Counted from the first letter of the stretch, positions 33,942 to 43,206 are shown. The stretch is DNA of 64,000 nucleotides from Pseudalkalibacillus sp045920555 (GCF_045920555.1 NZ_CP174509.1:1612001-1676000), one strand, 5' to 3'. Translations and numbers: made by a program. Notes: generated by a model from the sequence alone, not told the origin.

Positions 33942-35492
33942 ATGACAGAGAATGGAATTACGAAAAGCAATAGAATTTACTGGGCATCAGGAATCGTATC
34001 GATATGCGGGATCATTTTCGAGGTTCTGTTCGGAGCTTTGGGTTCCTATATTCTTGGCGATGGAGTAAAACAGTATACCCTGACGATTTCATTGTTTCTG
34101 ACCGGGATGGGGATCGGTTCCTTTTTAAGTGAAAAAGTGATGAAAAAGCTAATCCAGGCTTTTATAATCATTGAATTTGCAGTGGCTTTGATCGGTGGAT
34201 TTTCGGCTTTCCTGTTATTTGGTGTAACGGCTTATTTAGGGGATGGCTCTGATGCAATCTTCTTATATACGACCATTCTCGTGATAGGTACACTCACAGG
34301 CCTGGAATTGCCGATCCTGATCCGGAAAGCTAATGAAATAGGAGTACAGATCAACAAGAGTACAGCAAGGGTACTTTTTTCCGATTATGCAGGAGGCTTG
34401 ATCGGAGGATTACTTTTCATTTTTCTATTCCGGCCACAGTTCGGTCTGGTGAAATCAGCTTTCCTTGTGGCGATCATCAATCTGCTTGTCGCGCTTTGGG
34501 TGCTATGTATGTTTCGAAAAGAAATCCGCCGTTTGAAAACCTATGCTTCAGTTGGAGTGATCATTTTTGCCCTTCTTATCGGGGGCGTCCTATTCGGGGA
34601 AGAGATGGCCCTTTCCTTTGAACAAAAATTGTATAAGGATCCAATCATCTATTCTGAGGAGTCGAAATATCAACATATCATCCTTACCAAGGAACAGGGG
34701 GATCTTAGGCTTTATTTGGATGGACAGCTACAGTTCAGTTCCTCTGATGAACACCGTTATCACGAAACACTAGTCCATATCCCGATGTCACTAACCGACC
34801 AGCGGAAAAACATCTTGGTACTTGGCGGTGGTGACGGACTGGTATTAAGAGAGTTGGAAAAGTATGGGGAAATAGAGGGAATAACCGTTGTTGATCTAGA
34901 CCCGAGGGTGGTCAAACTTGCAAAAGAGAATCGACTGCTCAGAGAGTTGAATGAGAATGCGTTTGAAAATGAGAAGGTGAAGGTTCTCCATGAAGATGCC
35001 TTTGATTTCATGGAGAAAACAGAGAGCTTTTATGATGTCATCCTTGTCGATTTACCTGATCCGAATAATGAATCTTTGAACAAGCTGTATACGCTTGAAT
35101 TCTACTCGTTATTACGTAATCACCTGGAGCCAGGCGGCATGATCATGGCCCAGGCGACAAGCCCGGTATTCGCGAGAAAGGTCTATTGGACGATCGACCG
35201 GACTTTCGAGGAGACGGGCTTGAATACCGAAAATGTACACCTTGATATACCGAGCTTTGGAAATTGGGGATTTGTGCTGGCATCAAGAGGACCGATCGAT
35301 ATCACAGATGTTGATATTGACGTGGAGACAAGGTATTTGTCAGCAGAACTGGTCCCTTCCTTGACCAAATTCGGTAAGGACGAAGACGGTACGATTGAAA
35401 ATGAAGATGGCGAAAAGGTCGAACTTAAGTCGAATACGTTGATTAGGCCTATCTTGATCGATCAATATGAAAAAGCTTGGCAACACTATTAA
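33942..35492 (+). CDS. Membrane-anchored polyamine aminopropyltransferase (SpeE-like)
   Basis: 516 residues. Residues about 10-230 form seven or so hydrophobic helices; about 235-500 are a spermidine-synthase domain with LYLDGQLQFSSSDEHRYHE (substrate gate), LVLGGGDGLVLRELEKY, VDLDPRVV and VDLPDPNNE, the Asp residues that bind decarboxylated S-adenosylmethionine and polyamine. Expected to move an aminopropyl group onto an amine at or in the membrane; the acceptor is unknown. ATG 33942 follows TGAAGGTGA. It is a frequent neighbour of DUF350/PspA genes. Confidence 0.85.
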   Translation: MTENGITKSNRIYWASGIVSICGIIFEVLFGALGSYILGDGVKQYTLTISLFLTGMGIGSFLSEKVMKKLIQAFIIIEFAVALIGGFSAFLLFGVTAYLGDGSDAIFLYTTILVIGTLTGLELPILIRKANEIGVQINKSTARVLFSDYAGGLIGGLLFIFLFRPQFGLVKSAFLVAIINLLVALWVLCMFRKEIRRLKTYASVGVIIFALLIGGVLFGEEMALSFEQKLYKDPIIYSEESKYQHIILTKEQGDLRLYLDGQLQFSSSDEHRYHETLVHIPMSLTDQRKNILVLGGGDGLVLRELEKYGEIEGITVVDLDPRVVKLAKENRLLRELNENAFENEKVKVLHEDAFDFMEKTESFYDVILVDLPDPNNESLNKLYTLEFYSLLRNHLEPGGMIMAQATSPVFARKVYWTIDRTFEETGLNTENVHLDIPSFGNWGFVLASRGPIDITDVDIDVETRYLSAELVPSLTKFGKDEDGTIENEDGEKVELKSNTLIRPILIDQYEKAWQHY

Positions 35493-35494
35493 TA

Positions 35495-35541
35495 AAAGGG
35501 GCTGACCCATAAGTGTCTGACACTTATGGGTCAGCCCCTTT
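35495..35541. terminator. Terminator after the aminopropyltransferase gene
   Basis: AAAGGGGCTGACCCATAAG, then TGTCTGACA at the tip, and CTTATGGGTCAGCCCCTTT: a perfect stem of more than 20 bp with T tails on both strands, shared with the convergent small gene. Confidence 0.95.
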
Positions 35542-35542
35542 G

Positions 35543-35683
35543 TCATACCCGTTTTTTTACAAACTTATAAATCAATATGACAGCGGCAACAACGAGCAGG
35601 ACATGAATGATTCCTCCTACGATGTTGAAGATGAATCCGAGTAACCAGATTATAAGGACGATCCATAAAATTGTCCAGATCAT
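35543..35683 (-). CDS. lmo0937-type small membrane protein
   Basis: 46 residues, MIWTILWIVLIIWLLGFIFN then IVGGIIHVLLVVAAVILIYK and a basic end. This two-helix pattern (WLLGFIF, GGxIHxLL) is the lmo0937 family, found widely in Firmicutes, often stress induced; function unknown. AAAGGA lies 10 bases before ATG 35683. Its stop touches the terminator stem at 35541. Confidence 0.85.
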   Translation of the reverse strand: MIWTILWIVLIIWLLGFIFNIVGGIIHVLLVVAAVILIYKFVKKRV

Positions 35684-35774
35684 AGCTGAATAATCCTTTC
35701 TCTATGAAGTTTGTTTTAGTGTCCCCAACAATCTCGAAATCATTCAGATGAAAAAATAGTAAAAAATATAAAAA

Positions 35775-36155
35775 CACAGAATACACTTAACGAACTAAGC
35801 CTAGGAAAGATCGTCCGGCATTCAATCCCTGCCTCCATCATCCGCATGATTTGACTCCGGGGAATTTCCGGCTACCCAAACCATCTCTTACAAAACGGAC
35901 CCGAACACCGGATTTCGCCCGTTCCACCAGCACATTCGGTATCCACTTTCCAATTTGGTCATCACCGTATATGAAATATTCCATATCAATCGTATTTTGG
36001 GCGTTCTGTAGGGGTTCGATGAGGTTTTCATAAGTTTTATTTCCATTTATCAGGAATTGAACTTGGCTAGCACGAAGTCCATGAACGCTGTACTGGTTTA
36101 AAGCGTGAGCAATGGCTGAGGCGGAGCATCTGAATGAGGCAGGAAGTTTGTTTGT
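35775..36155 (-). pseudogene. Cardiolipin synthase fragment
   Basis: The minus strand encodes LINGNKTYENLIEPLQNAQN, TIDMEYFIYGDDQIGKWIPN and VLVERAKSGVRVRFVRDGLG, clear cardiolipin synthase/PLD text, up to a frame break; after adding one base to the G run at 35859-35862 it continues as FPRSQIMRMMEAGIECRTIF. No start, no HKD motifs and no C-terminal half are present. It is a decayed internal piece, next to the small membrane gene on the same strand. Confidence 0.75.
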
Positions 36156-36324
36156 TCGATTGTTGATCTATTTTGTTGACATGCTAAATGGTAAAGTAAG
36201 AGAAAAACACCACTTTCCCATTTTGAAATAATTGGTACGTTTAATTATGCCATTGAATTACAATAAAAAATGTTAAAATTGAATAAGTAATATTAATCTG
36301 GCCGTTTGTTGAAAAGGAGTTAAC

Positions 36325-37143
36325 ATGACACAAACTAGAATAGGCATTGATGCTGGCGGAACACTTGTAAAGGTTGCATATCATGATAAAGAAAAAATCA
36401 AATATCAGACATTCAGTTCTCATAAAATGGGGGATGTTGTTTCTTGGCTTTATAATTGCTTTGATAACCCGAAGATATGTGTAACTGGTGGTAAGAGTCA
36501 AGTGCTTGCTAACGACTTGGACTCGCATGTGAAATCCATCGTTGAATTTGATGCGACTTGCCGTGGCGTAGAATTTCTCGCAAAACATCATAACCTTTCA
36601 TTAGGGAGCGATTTTATACTCGCGAACATCGGAACCGGAACATCCATTCATTATATAAAGGATGGAGAACAACAGCGAATCGGGGGAACTGGAGTTGGTG
36701 GAGGGACCTTATTGGGCCTTTCATATCTATTGACAAAGAAAAGAAGCTTTAATGAAATTGTTCAAGATATGATGGAGGGCAATAGAGAATCAGTTGATTT
36801 GAAAGTGAAGGATATTTTTGAAGGTACAGTACCTCCGATATCCGGGGATTTAACAGCAAGTAATTTCGGGAAAATGAATGGCTACATTCAAGAAGAACCT
36901 TCTATACCTGATATACTCGCTTCTATCAATGGTCTTATCGGTGAAACTGTTGTCACGATCTGCTGTCAGGCTGCACATCGGTTCAATACACAATCTGTCG
37001 TTTACATAGGTTCAACTTTCCGTTCCAATCCCCTTTTAAAACGTATTATTGAAGATTATACACAATTACGAGAAAGGAAGCCGTTCTTTTTAGAGGATGG
37101 TGAATTCAGTGGAGCTGTTGGGGCTTTATTGAGCCTTGATTAG
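36325..37143 (+). CDS. coaW: Type II pantothenate kinase
   Basis: 272 residues from ATG 36325 (AAAAGGAG upstream). ASKHA fold: IGIDAGGTLVKVAY (phosphate loop), VTGGKSQVL, ILANIGTGTSIHYI, GGTGVGGGTLLGLSYLL and VYIGSTFRSNPLLK. Makes 4-phosphopantothenate, the first step to CoA, and is typical of Bacillus/Staphylococcus CoaW. Monocistronic or with the following gene (27 bp gap). Confidence 0.93.
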   Translation: MTQTRIGIDAGGTLVKVAYHDKEKIKYQTFSSHKMGDVVSWLYNCFDNPKICVTGGKSQVLANDLDSHVKSIVEFDATCRGVEFLAKHHNLSLGSDFILANIGTGTSIHYIKDGEQQRIGGTGVGGGTLLGLSYLLTKKRSFNEIVQDMMEGNRESVDLKVKDIFEGTVPPISGDLTASNFGKMNGYIQEEPSIPDILASINGLIGETVVTICCQAAHRFNTQSVVYIGSTFRSNPLLKRIIEDYTQLRERKPFFLEDGEFSGAVGALLSLD

Positions 37144-37170
37144 TCAATCATATGAACTAGGAGGGATTCG

Positions 37171-37617
37171 ATGAGTGAAAATAAAAAAGTACATATTAAA
37201 AAAGTTTATGAACAACTTATTGAAGCTTGGAACAACCGTGATGCAGATGGTATGGCGAGTTTGTTTGCTAAACATGGTGAGAGTATTGGATTTGATGGAA
37301 GTCAGTCAATCGGCCCTAAGGAAATTTATTCTCATTTAAGCCCTATTTTCAGAGACCATCCAACTGCTCAATTTGTCAGTAAAATAAAAGACATACGCTT
37401 CCTCGGTGACAATGCTGCAATCTTAAGAGCCATCGCAGGTATGATCCCTCTGGGTGGATCGGACATCAAGCCGGAGGTCAACACCCACCACACGCTTGTT
37501 GTCATCAATAACGATAATAATTGGTATATTGAGCTGTTTCAAAATACACCAGCACAATTTCATGGAAGACCCGAATTAGTAGAACAAATGACAGATGAAC
37601 TGAGAGAACAGCTTTAG
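37171..37617 (+). CDS. SgcJ/EcaC-type NTF2-like protein
   Basis: 148 residues. VYEQLIEAWNNRDADGMASLF, a central GFDGSQSIGPKEIYSHLSPIF and NTHHTLVVINNDNNWYIELF are the cone-shaped NTF2/SnoaL-like fold of the SgcJ/EcaC family. The pocket could bind a small ligand; no activity is known. GGAGGG precedes ATG 37171. A terminator follows. Confidence 0.8.
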   Translation: MSENKKVHIKKVYEQLIEAWNNRDADGMASLFAKHGESIGFDGSQSIGPKEIYSHLSPIFRDHPTAQFVSKIKDIRFLGDNAAILRAIAGMIPLGGSDIKPEVNTHHTLVVINNDNNWYIELFQNTPAQFHGRPELVEQMTDELREQL

Positions 37618-37653
37618 AATAAGTCTATATTTGAATCCTTCAAATATAAAGTC

Positions 37654-37685
37654 GGACACTTTTCTTTTAAGGAAAGTGCCTTTTT
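37654..37685 (+). terminator. Terminator after the NTF2-like gene
   Basis: GGACACTTTTC and GGAAAGTGCC pair around TTTTAA and end in TTTTTAG. Confidence 0.75.
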
Positions 37686-37806
37686 AGCGTTATATAGATG
37701 GAAATTTATAACTTTATGGTAATATGAACAGGTAGTTGAGTATAAAATTTGATGGAAATCAGGGAGGAATGTAACCAGGCGTTATCAACAAATTAGCAAA
37801 GTTTAA

Positions 37807-38606
37807 ATGGAGATGGTAATCATTGAACCCTTATATGATGAAATCGGAAAAAGCTATGATACTACTCGTAAAGCTGACCCGGAAATAACTCGACGTTTGA
37901 GAAACCATTTGCAAGCATCTGATAGAACGAAAATACTGGATGTTGCCTGCGGTACTGGAAACTATACTTTGCTTTAGAACAATCAGGTTTAGATGTTACC
38001 GGGTGTGACGTTTCCACTGAAATGATAGAAAAGGCAAAACAAAAGTCAAATAGAATGAAATGGGATTTGGCGGATATCAATCGCCTTCCTTATGAAAACA
38101 ACACATTTAATGGGGTAACTTGTATTCTTTCCATCCACCATTTTGGTGACCTTTTTGTCCCGTTCCAAGAAGTTTTTCGGGTCATTGATGAAGGAAGGTT
38201 TGTCATTTTCACCTCCTCTCCTGAACAAATGAATACATACTGGCTTAAAGAATATTTTCCACAAGCTATTGAAGTTTCCGCTAAGCAAATGCCGGATATA
38301 ACAACTGTCAGCAATACCTTACAAGCAGTCGGGTTTGACATTATCGGCCACGAAACCATTTTGATCCAACCTGACCTCCAGGACTTTTTCCTATATAGCG
38401 GGAAGTATGAACCGCGCATTTATTTGGATGAAACTGTTCGTGCAGGGATTTCGACTTTTACAAACTTGGCTACAAAAGAAGAAATAGAGCATGGTTGTAC
38501 AAAATTAAAAAGGGACATTGAAACAAAGAAAATAAATGAGGTAGTAACAAAATATAGTAGTGTTCAAGGGGATTATTTATTTCTGATAGTTAAAAAGAAA
38601 AAATAG
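37807..38606 (+). pseudogene. Class I SAM-dependent methyltransferase, frameshifted
   Basis: From ATG 37807 (or 37813) the frame gives EPLYDEIGKSYDTTRKADPE and the SAM motif ILDVACGTGNYT, then stops at 37974-37976. Adding one T to TTT 37968-37970 joins it as GNYTFALEQSGLDVTGCDVS to an intact remainder ending at 38606 (DINRLPYENNTFNGV, SIHHFGD). The repaired protein has about 266 residues, normal for a UbiE/Methyltransf_11 enzyme. Substrate unknown. Confidence 0.8.
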
Positions 38607-38628
38607 CAGAAAAAAACTGCTATTTTTT
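38598..38628 (+). terminator. Terminator after the methyltransferase
   Basis: AAAAAATAGCAG, loop of seven A, CTGCTATTTTTT; the stop codon lies in the left arm. Confidence 0.85.
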
Positions 38629-38862
38629 GAGGGAATGAATGGCTAGTACGAAAGTGTGAAAGACCTGCTAACCTTAGGGTCCTGCCGTCTAGGATCTTAC
38701 TAAATACTAGTGAGCCGCTAACAAACCAGTACTTCCTTATAAAACATTTAAGGAAAAGTTTGCCGTACTTATACTTATGGAAGAACCAGATATAATGCTT
38801 AGACTAATTTGTTGGTAAATAAAGGAAAATGAAATTGATCGTTATTCGTCGGAGGTATGATT

Positions 38863-39110
38863 ATGGATCCATCTAATAAGTCCATTTGCAACACTATAAG
38901 CCAGAGCATCTAAGGTTTTTAAAAGCCTTTTCCTTACCAAAAGAACAGGAACAATTTACAGCTTTGCCATCGGCTCCTTTCCTGCTTACCCCTGTGCGGG
39001 ATGCGTCAGTTTATATTTCCTCCTATTCCACTTTCTTTAAAATTGATCATTTTTACCTAAAGCACAAAACCAAGATACAAATCCAAAACAGTGAGAATCG
39101 TTGTTTCTGA
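38863..39110 (+). pseudogene. GNAT acetyltransferase-like 5-prime fragment
   Basis: CGGAGGT precedes ATG 38863. The first frame closes after MDPSNKSI; adding one T to TTT at 38885-38887 gives MDPSNKSILQHYKPEHLRFL, then KAFSLPKEQEQFTALPS, the N-terminal text of a Bacillus GNAT subfamily. After that the similarity fades and no acetyl-CoA motif follows, so the gene is both shifted and truncated. 38640-38862 contains nothing recognisable. Confidence 0.4.
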
Positions 39111-39213
39111 CCATCGGTATTTTAAGCCAAAATGATAATGTATTGGGGTCATTCTGAAAATTCTTTTATGGGTAAGCCTTGTAAAATTTTCCTTTCGTAA
39201 TTAATGCCGTATT

Positions 39214-39423
39214 CTAATATGGTCCCCAATTAATAAGCATACCGACGGCTAGTGCAATAATGCCAATGGCAATCACCAAAATAAAGGCCGTGATTTGATT
39301 AATCGACCAGCCAAACTGTACCGTAGCATAAACCATAAACATAAAAGCTATACGATGATACAAGCGAAAATTTATAATAATACGATTTTTTGTGAAATTT
39401 AAAGGATACATTAATAAAGTCAA
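39214..39423 (-). CDS. Hypothetical small membrane protein (doubtful)
   Basis: 69 residues with two hydrophobic stretches (MFMVYATVQFGW and AFILVIAIGIIALAVGMLIN). No ribosome site precedes TTG 39423 or the nearby ATG, and no family is recognised. It could be the 3-prime end of a lost gene. Kept because the hydrophobic pattern and clean C-terminus (INWGPY) look protein-like. Confidence 0.25.
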   Translation of the reverse strand: MTLLMYPLNFTKNRIIINFRLYHRIAFMFMVYATVQFGWSINQITAFILVIAIGIIALAVGMLINWGPY

Positions 39424-39537
39424 TCAAAATGACGTGTGCAAATGTGAAAAATAAAGTACGTAAGGTTTCGAGATACAGATATGTATTTTGTTGCCTATGT
39501 TCAAAACATTTCTGGACTTAATGGGGGATGTGATGTT

Positions 39538-40467
39538 ATGAGTAGCTTCTCGGAATGTACATATAAAGGCTACAAGTATAAACTTTATGTACCGAGCCGG
39601 TACAAAGTGGGAAACGATGTACCTTTAATGGTGATGCTTCATGGTTGTAAACAAGATCCGAATGACTTTGCTGCAGAAACAAAAATGAATGACCTGGCTG
39701 AACAAGAAAACTTTATTGTACTTTACCCTAAGATGAATCGCTCATTTAACCCTTTTAACCCAGCCCAATTTAATCTTGACGGATGCTGGAACTGGTTTTT
39801 AGATTATAATCAGCATCGTCAAGGAGGTCAGCCTCAGATCATTAAAGGAATAATCGATGACGTCAAAAAAAATTATAGTATTGAGACAAATAAGGTATAT
39901 GCAGCTGGTTTATCTGCAGGTGCAGCCATGGTCTCCATTCTGGGAGCAACCTATCCAGATGTTTTTAGTGGTATTGGAATATGTTCCGGATTACCGTATG
40001 ATGCTATAGATGTATTTATTCCAACTGATCCAACGGCACAAAAGGCTAAAGATGTCATGATTAAAGGTACATCCGATCCGTATGAGTGCGGGAAAATGGC
40101 CTATGAGGAAATGGGGAATTTTAAGAGGAAAATGCCTGTCATTGTTTTTCACGGTATTTGTGATACCACTGTGCACCCGATTAATGGCCAGCAGGTTATT
40201 ATACAATGGGCTCAAACTAATTTTCTTGTAGAAGGTGGTAAAGGCAAAGCCGATGTTACACCTGCTTTTCTAAAAGCGGGTATTGTAAATGGAAAAAGCT
40301 ATACACAACATGTTTACAATGATAAGGATGGATTTTCTTTAATCGAACTTTGGATGATCGACAGAATGGGACATACATGGTCTGGTGGAAGCCCAGATGG
40401 TTCTTATTCGGATCCGTTAGGTCCGGATGCTTCATCCATAATATGGGATTTTTTGACGCGTCATTAG
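39538..40467 (+). CDS. PHB depolymerase-family esterase (type 1 catalytic domain)
   Basis: 309 residues from ATG 39538 (GGGGGATG upstream); the frame is open further 5-prime without a ribosome site. VMLHGCKQDPNDFA (oxyanion region), AAGLSAGAAM (nucleophile Ser126), FHGICDTTVHPING (acid Asp) and DRMGHTWSGGSPDGS (His) define the short-chain PHA depolymerase/feruloyl esterase family. No signal peptide is seen, so it may act on granules inside the cell. It lies beside the PHB synthesis genes, supporting a polymer-degrading role. Confidence 0.82.
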   Translation: MSSFSECTYKGYKYKLYVPSRYKVGNDVPLMVMLHGCKQDPNDFAAETKMNDLAEQENFIVLYPKMNRSFNPFNPAQFNLDGCWNWFLDYNQHRQGGQPQIIKGIIDDVKKNYSIETNKVYAAGLSAGAAMVSILGATYPDVFSGIGICSGLPYDAIDVFIPTDPTAQKAKDVMIKGTSDPYECGKMAYEEMGNFKRKMPVIVFHGICDTTVHPINGQQVIIQWAQTNFLVEGGKGKADVTPAFLKAGIVNGKSYTQHVYNDKDGFSLIELWMIDRMGHTWSGGSPDGSYSDPLGPDASSIIWDFLTRH

Positions 40468-40562
40468 GATACAATCCTCACCTGAAACCACGTTAAGATT
40501 TTCTGTGCACCCGTTTTATCCCGCCATTTACTATTTAATATTTATTTTTCTATATTTCATTT

Positions 40563-40592
40563 CAAAAAAAGAACAGCGAATGCTCGCTGTTC
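40563..40592 (-). terminator. Terminator of phaP
   Basis: Minus strand: GAACAGCGA, loop GCAT, TCGCTGTTC and TTTTTTT. The phaP stop codon abuts the stem. Confidence 0.9.
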
Positions 40593-41143
40593 TAGTTAAA
40601 CCTACTTAATGTCGTTTTTGTGTTGTTTTCAAATACATTGTAAAACCCTTTTTGTGTTGTTTTTACTTGGTTTAAAAAATCTTCAAACAATGGTTTTAGT
40701 TCTTCACGATTTTTTTGTTGCTGACCAATAACCGATTTAATAGATTCTTGGAAGTGCTGTTGTGACTGACTAAGTACATTTAAACTCGCTTTATAAGGTG
40801 TTACGGTTAGTTGTTGAACCCGGCTGATTACTTCATCAAGACGCTCATTGGACTGTTCTAAAGATTTGGTTAACTCTTCACCGCTAACATTTTCAATGTT
40901 CTGCGTAACGGTTTGACGTAGTTCTTTCATTAATTTTTTTTGCTCGTCTTCGATTCTGCTCATATTGTCAGTTACTTTTTCCCATGCTTCTCTTTGGTGT
41001 TCAAATGCTTGCAGCGTAAGATTTTCCACTTCCTTTTGGGAATCGTATACGAAGTTCAATCCGTTTTTCCAACTGTCCCAAAAAGAGTCAACAAAATGAA
41101 AAGCATTTTGATCATTGCTTTGGCTTTTTTTGTTTGCAGCCAT
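40592..41143 (-). CDS. phaP: PhaP: PHB granule-associated phasin
   Basis: 183 residues, all charged helix with no membrane segment. FVDSFWDSWKNGLNFVYDSQKEVENLTLQAF matches, in two parts, the start of B. megaterium PhaP; the rest is coiled coil. Phasins coat PHB granules and set their size and number. AAAGGAGG precedes ATG 41143. Followed on the same strand by its own terminator, preceded by phaQ, as in B. megaterium. Confidence 0.9.
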   Translation of the reverse strand: MAANKKSQSNDQNAFHFVDSFWDSWKNGLNFVYDSQKEVENLTLQAFEHQREAWEKVTDNMSRIEDEQKKLMKELRQTVTQNIENVSGEELTKSLEQSNERLDEVISRVQQLTVTPYKASLNVLSQSQQHFQESIKSVIGQQQKNREELKPLFEDFLNQVKTTQKGFYNVFENNTKTTLSRFN

Positions 41144-41228
41144 TTTAAAAACCTCCTTTAAAAAATTAAGTATTTATGTGGTTGCAGTAATACTGCAGTG
41201 TCACTTTTCATAGAGACAACAAAAGCAA

Positions 41229-41648
41229 TTACTCTTCGTCTTTTTTGTCACGATCTGTTAAAGATGAAGGCATGAACATATCCGTATACATTAAAAAGAA
41301 ACGGTTAAGAATCGATTGGTATTGCTCAAGCGAGCCCGCCCACACTTTTAGATAAGCCTCGCCAGCATCGGTTAAAGAGTAGATTCGCCTTGCTGGTCCT
41401 TCTGTTGACGTATCCCATTCAGACTTTACCATTTTCTCTTTTTCTAATTGTCTAAGTGTTCGATAAACATTTCCCTGGTCAATAGACGGGAAACCAAATT
41501 GGGTCAACTGTTGAATCAATTTATAACCATGCAAATTCCAACCGCGCAGACTTAACAAGAGTACAGGTATCAATAAGTTTTTCGGAACGCTGGCCAATAC
41601 TTTCTCATCTTTTGATGTTGAGTTATTCGCACCCTTTTTCATTGACAT
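41229..41648 (-). CDS. phaQ: PhaQ: PadR-family PHB-responsive repressor
   Basis: 139 residues from ATG 41648 (GTGGGTGG upstream); an in-frame ATG at 41708 has no site. The winged helix is LIPVLLLSLRGWNLHGYKLI, then FGFPSIDQGNVYRTLRQLEK, EKMVKSEWDTSTEGPARRIY and SLTDAGEAYL. In B. megaterium PhaQ represses phaP and itself and is released by PHB. It is upstream of phaP and divergent from phaR, the conserved arrangement. Confidence 0.92.
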   Translation of the reverse strand: MSMKKGANNSTSKDEKVLASVPKNLLIPVLLLSLRGWNLHGYKLIQQLTQFGFPSIDQGNVYRTLRQLEKEKMVKSEWDTSTEGPARRIYSLTDAGEAYLKVWAGSLEQYQSILNRFFLMYTDMFMPSSLTDRDKKDEE

Positions 41649-41682
41649 ATGTACCACCCACAATTTTGTTAAATATCTATAA

Positions 41683-41695
41683 GTGTAATTTACAC
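41683..41695. promoter_or_regulatory. Candidate PhaQ operator
   Basis: GTGTAA-T-TTACAC is a perfect palindrome 35 bp upstream of phaQ, in the phaQ-phaR divergent region. The place fits autoregulation by the PadR-type dimer; binding is not shown. Confidence 0.45.
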
Positions 41696-41942
41696 CTATG
41701 TGATTCATTTGTCAAATCAACATATAACACATCCATCAAAGATCGCGAGAACTTGTATGCTTTATAAATTTTTTATCATAGCCACTATTGTATAGAGGAT
41801 AGCCTCAACGTGTTTGTCTTCTGGAAAATAAACCTTAACAATAAATTTAGAATTTACAGAAAGATTACAAAAAATCTCTTGTAACCCAGCAACTTTATCA
41901 ACTAAGATGATTCATGTAATTCAAATTGGAAGGAGAGAACAA

Positions 41943-42398
41943 ATGACTCAACAGAAAAACTTGAATCCATTGGAACTGTGGAAAGACTTTTATAACCAGT
42001 CCGAATCGTATTGGAGTAACGTGTTGGATGAAAAAATCAAGGAAGAATTTTTCTCGGAGTGGATGGGGAAAGTCTTGGAAACGAATCTCCTATTTAAGAA
42101 AATGTTGGATGAAACGACAGAAAGTTATTTAACTCAAGTGAATATTCCTACTCGAAATGACCTTTCAAACATCGCATCTCTCATCATCAATGCTGACTCA
42201 AAACTTGATAATTTAGAAGAATTGATTGAAGAAACCACCACAAATCAAGTAAACCAAGTGGAAATGAAACGTGAAATGACACGTGTGAAAAATGATATAA
42301 AAAATCTGGACAGTAAACTTAATGAAATCGTTACCTTATTGAATGAAAAAAGCAACACAGGAAACGCCAAAAAAACGGCTGAGAAACAAAATAAATAG
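41943..42398 (+). CDS. phaR: PhaR: class IV PHA synthase subunit
   Basis: 151 residues from ATG 41943, 8 bases after GGAAGGAGAG. The start LNPLELWKDFYNQSESYWSN is characteristic of PhaR; the remainder is helical with a coiled-coil end. It has no catalytic residues and is needed with PhaC for polymerase activity in Bacillus. First gene of phaRBC. Confidence 0.92.
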   Translation: MTQQKNLNPLELWKDFYNQSESYWSNVLDEKIKEEFFSEWMGKVLETNLLFKKMLDETTESYLTQVNIPTRNDLSNIASLIINADSKLDNLEELIEETTTNQVNQVEMKREMTRVKNDIKNLDSKLNEIVTLLNEKSNTGNAKKTAEKQNK

Positions 42399-42462
42399 CC
42401 GATAAAAAGCTTTTTCAAAATGTCTTTTAACAATAAAAAAACATATAAAGGAGCACATCTAG

Positions 42463-43206
42463 ATGGCAGATTTAAACAACAGAGTAGCAATTGTAACAGG
42501 CGGCGCAAAAGGAATCGGAAAAGCAATTTCAAAGGAATTAGCTAAGAACGGTGTAAAAGTCGTAATCAACTATAACAGCAGCAAGGGGCCGGCAGAAAAG
42601 CTTATCGCAGAACTTAAGGAAATCGGCGGAGAAGCATACGCGGTGCAGGCAGATGTTTCGAATTTGGACGAATCTAAAAAACTGGTAGAAGAAGCGATTA
42701 ATCATTTCGGCACATTAGATATCGTTGTCAATAATGCAGGAATTACACGGGACTCTACTTTCAAAAAACTCAGTGAAGAAGACTGGAGATCCGTAATTAA
42801 CGTGAATTTGAACAGTATTTACAATACAATCTCAGCTGCCTTACCACACCTTTTTAAATCCGATGCAGGACGCATTATTAATATTTCCTCTATTATCGGG
42901 CAGGCAGGGGGCTTCGGACAAACAAATTATGCTGCGGCAAAATCAGGAATGATTGGCTACACAAAATCTCTTGCGCTTGAGCTTGCCAAAAGCGGCATTA
43001 CGGTTAATGCCATTTGTCCAGGATTTATCGATACAGATATGGTTAGAGAAATTCCGGAAAATGTCCGTGAACAAATTGTCGCTAAAATTCCGACACGCCG
43101 TTTTGGCCAACCGGAAGAAATTGCGCGCGGAGTCATTTTCCTATGCAAAGATAGCGAATATATCACAGGTCAGCAGTTAAATATTAACGGCGGACTATAC
43201 ATGTAG
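42463..43206 (+). CDS. phaB: PhaB: acetoacetyl-CoA reductase
   Basis: 247-residue short-chain dehydrogenase. TGGAKGIG (12-19) binds the cofactor, NNAG (90-93) is present, and Ser143, Tyr156 and Lys160 (YAAAK) form the active site. It reduces acetoacetyl-CoA to (R)-3-hydroxybutyryl-CoA, usually with NADPH. AAAGGAG precedes ATG 42463. Placement between phaR and phaC separates it from FabG, its close relative. Confidence 0.93.
   Translation: MADLNNRVAIVTGGAKGIGKAISKELAKNGVKVVINYNSSKGPAEKLIAELKEIGGEAYAVQADVSNLDESKKLVEEAINHFGTLDIVVNNAGITRDSTFKKLSEEDWRSVINVNLNSIYNTISAALPHLFKSDAGRIINISSIIGQAGGFGQTNYAAAKSGMIGYTKSLALELAKSGITVNAICPGFIDTDMVREIPENVREQIVAKIPTRRFGQPEEIARGVIFLCKDSEYITGQQLNINGGLYM

Noticed and set aside
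36176..36198. TTGACA upstream of coaW as a promoter
   Set aside because: No -10 hexamer at a fitting distance could be found.
36241..36591. Minus-strand frame covering the coaW start
   Set aside because: coaW has a strong ribosome site and clear kinase motifs; the antisense frame has no support.
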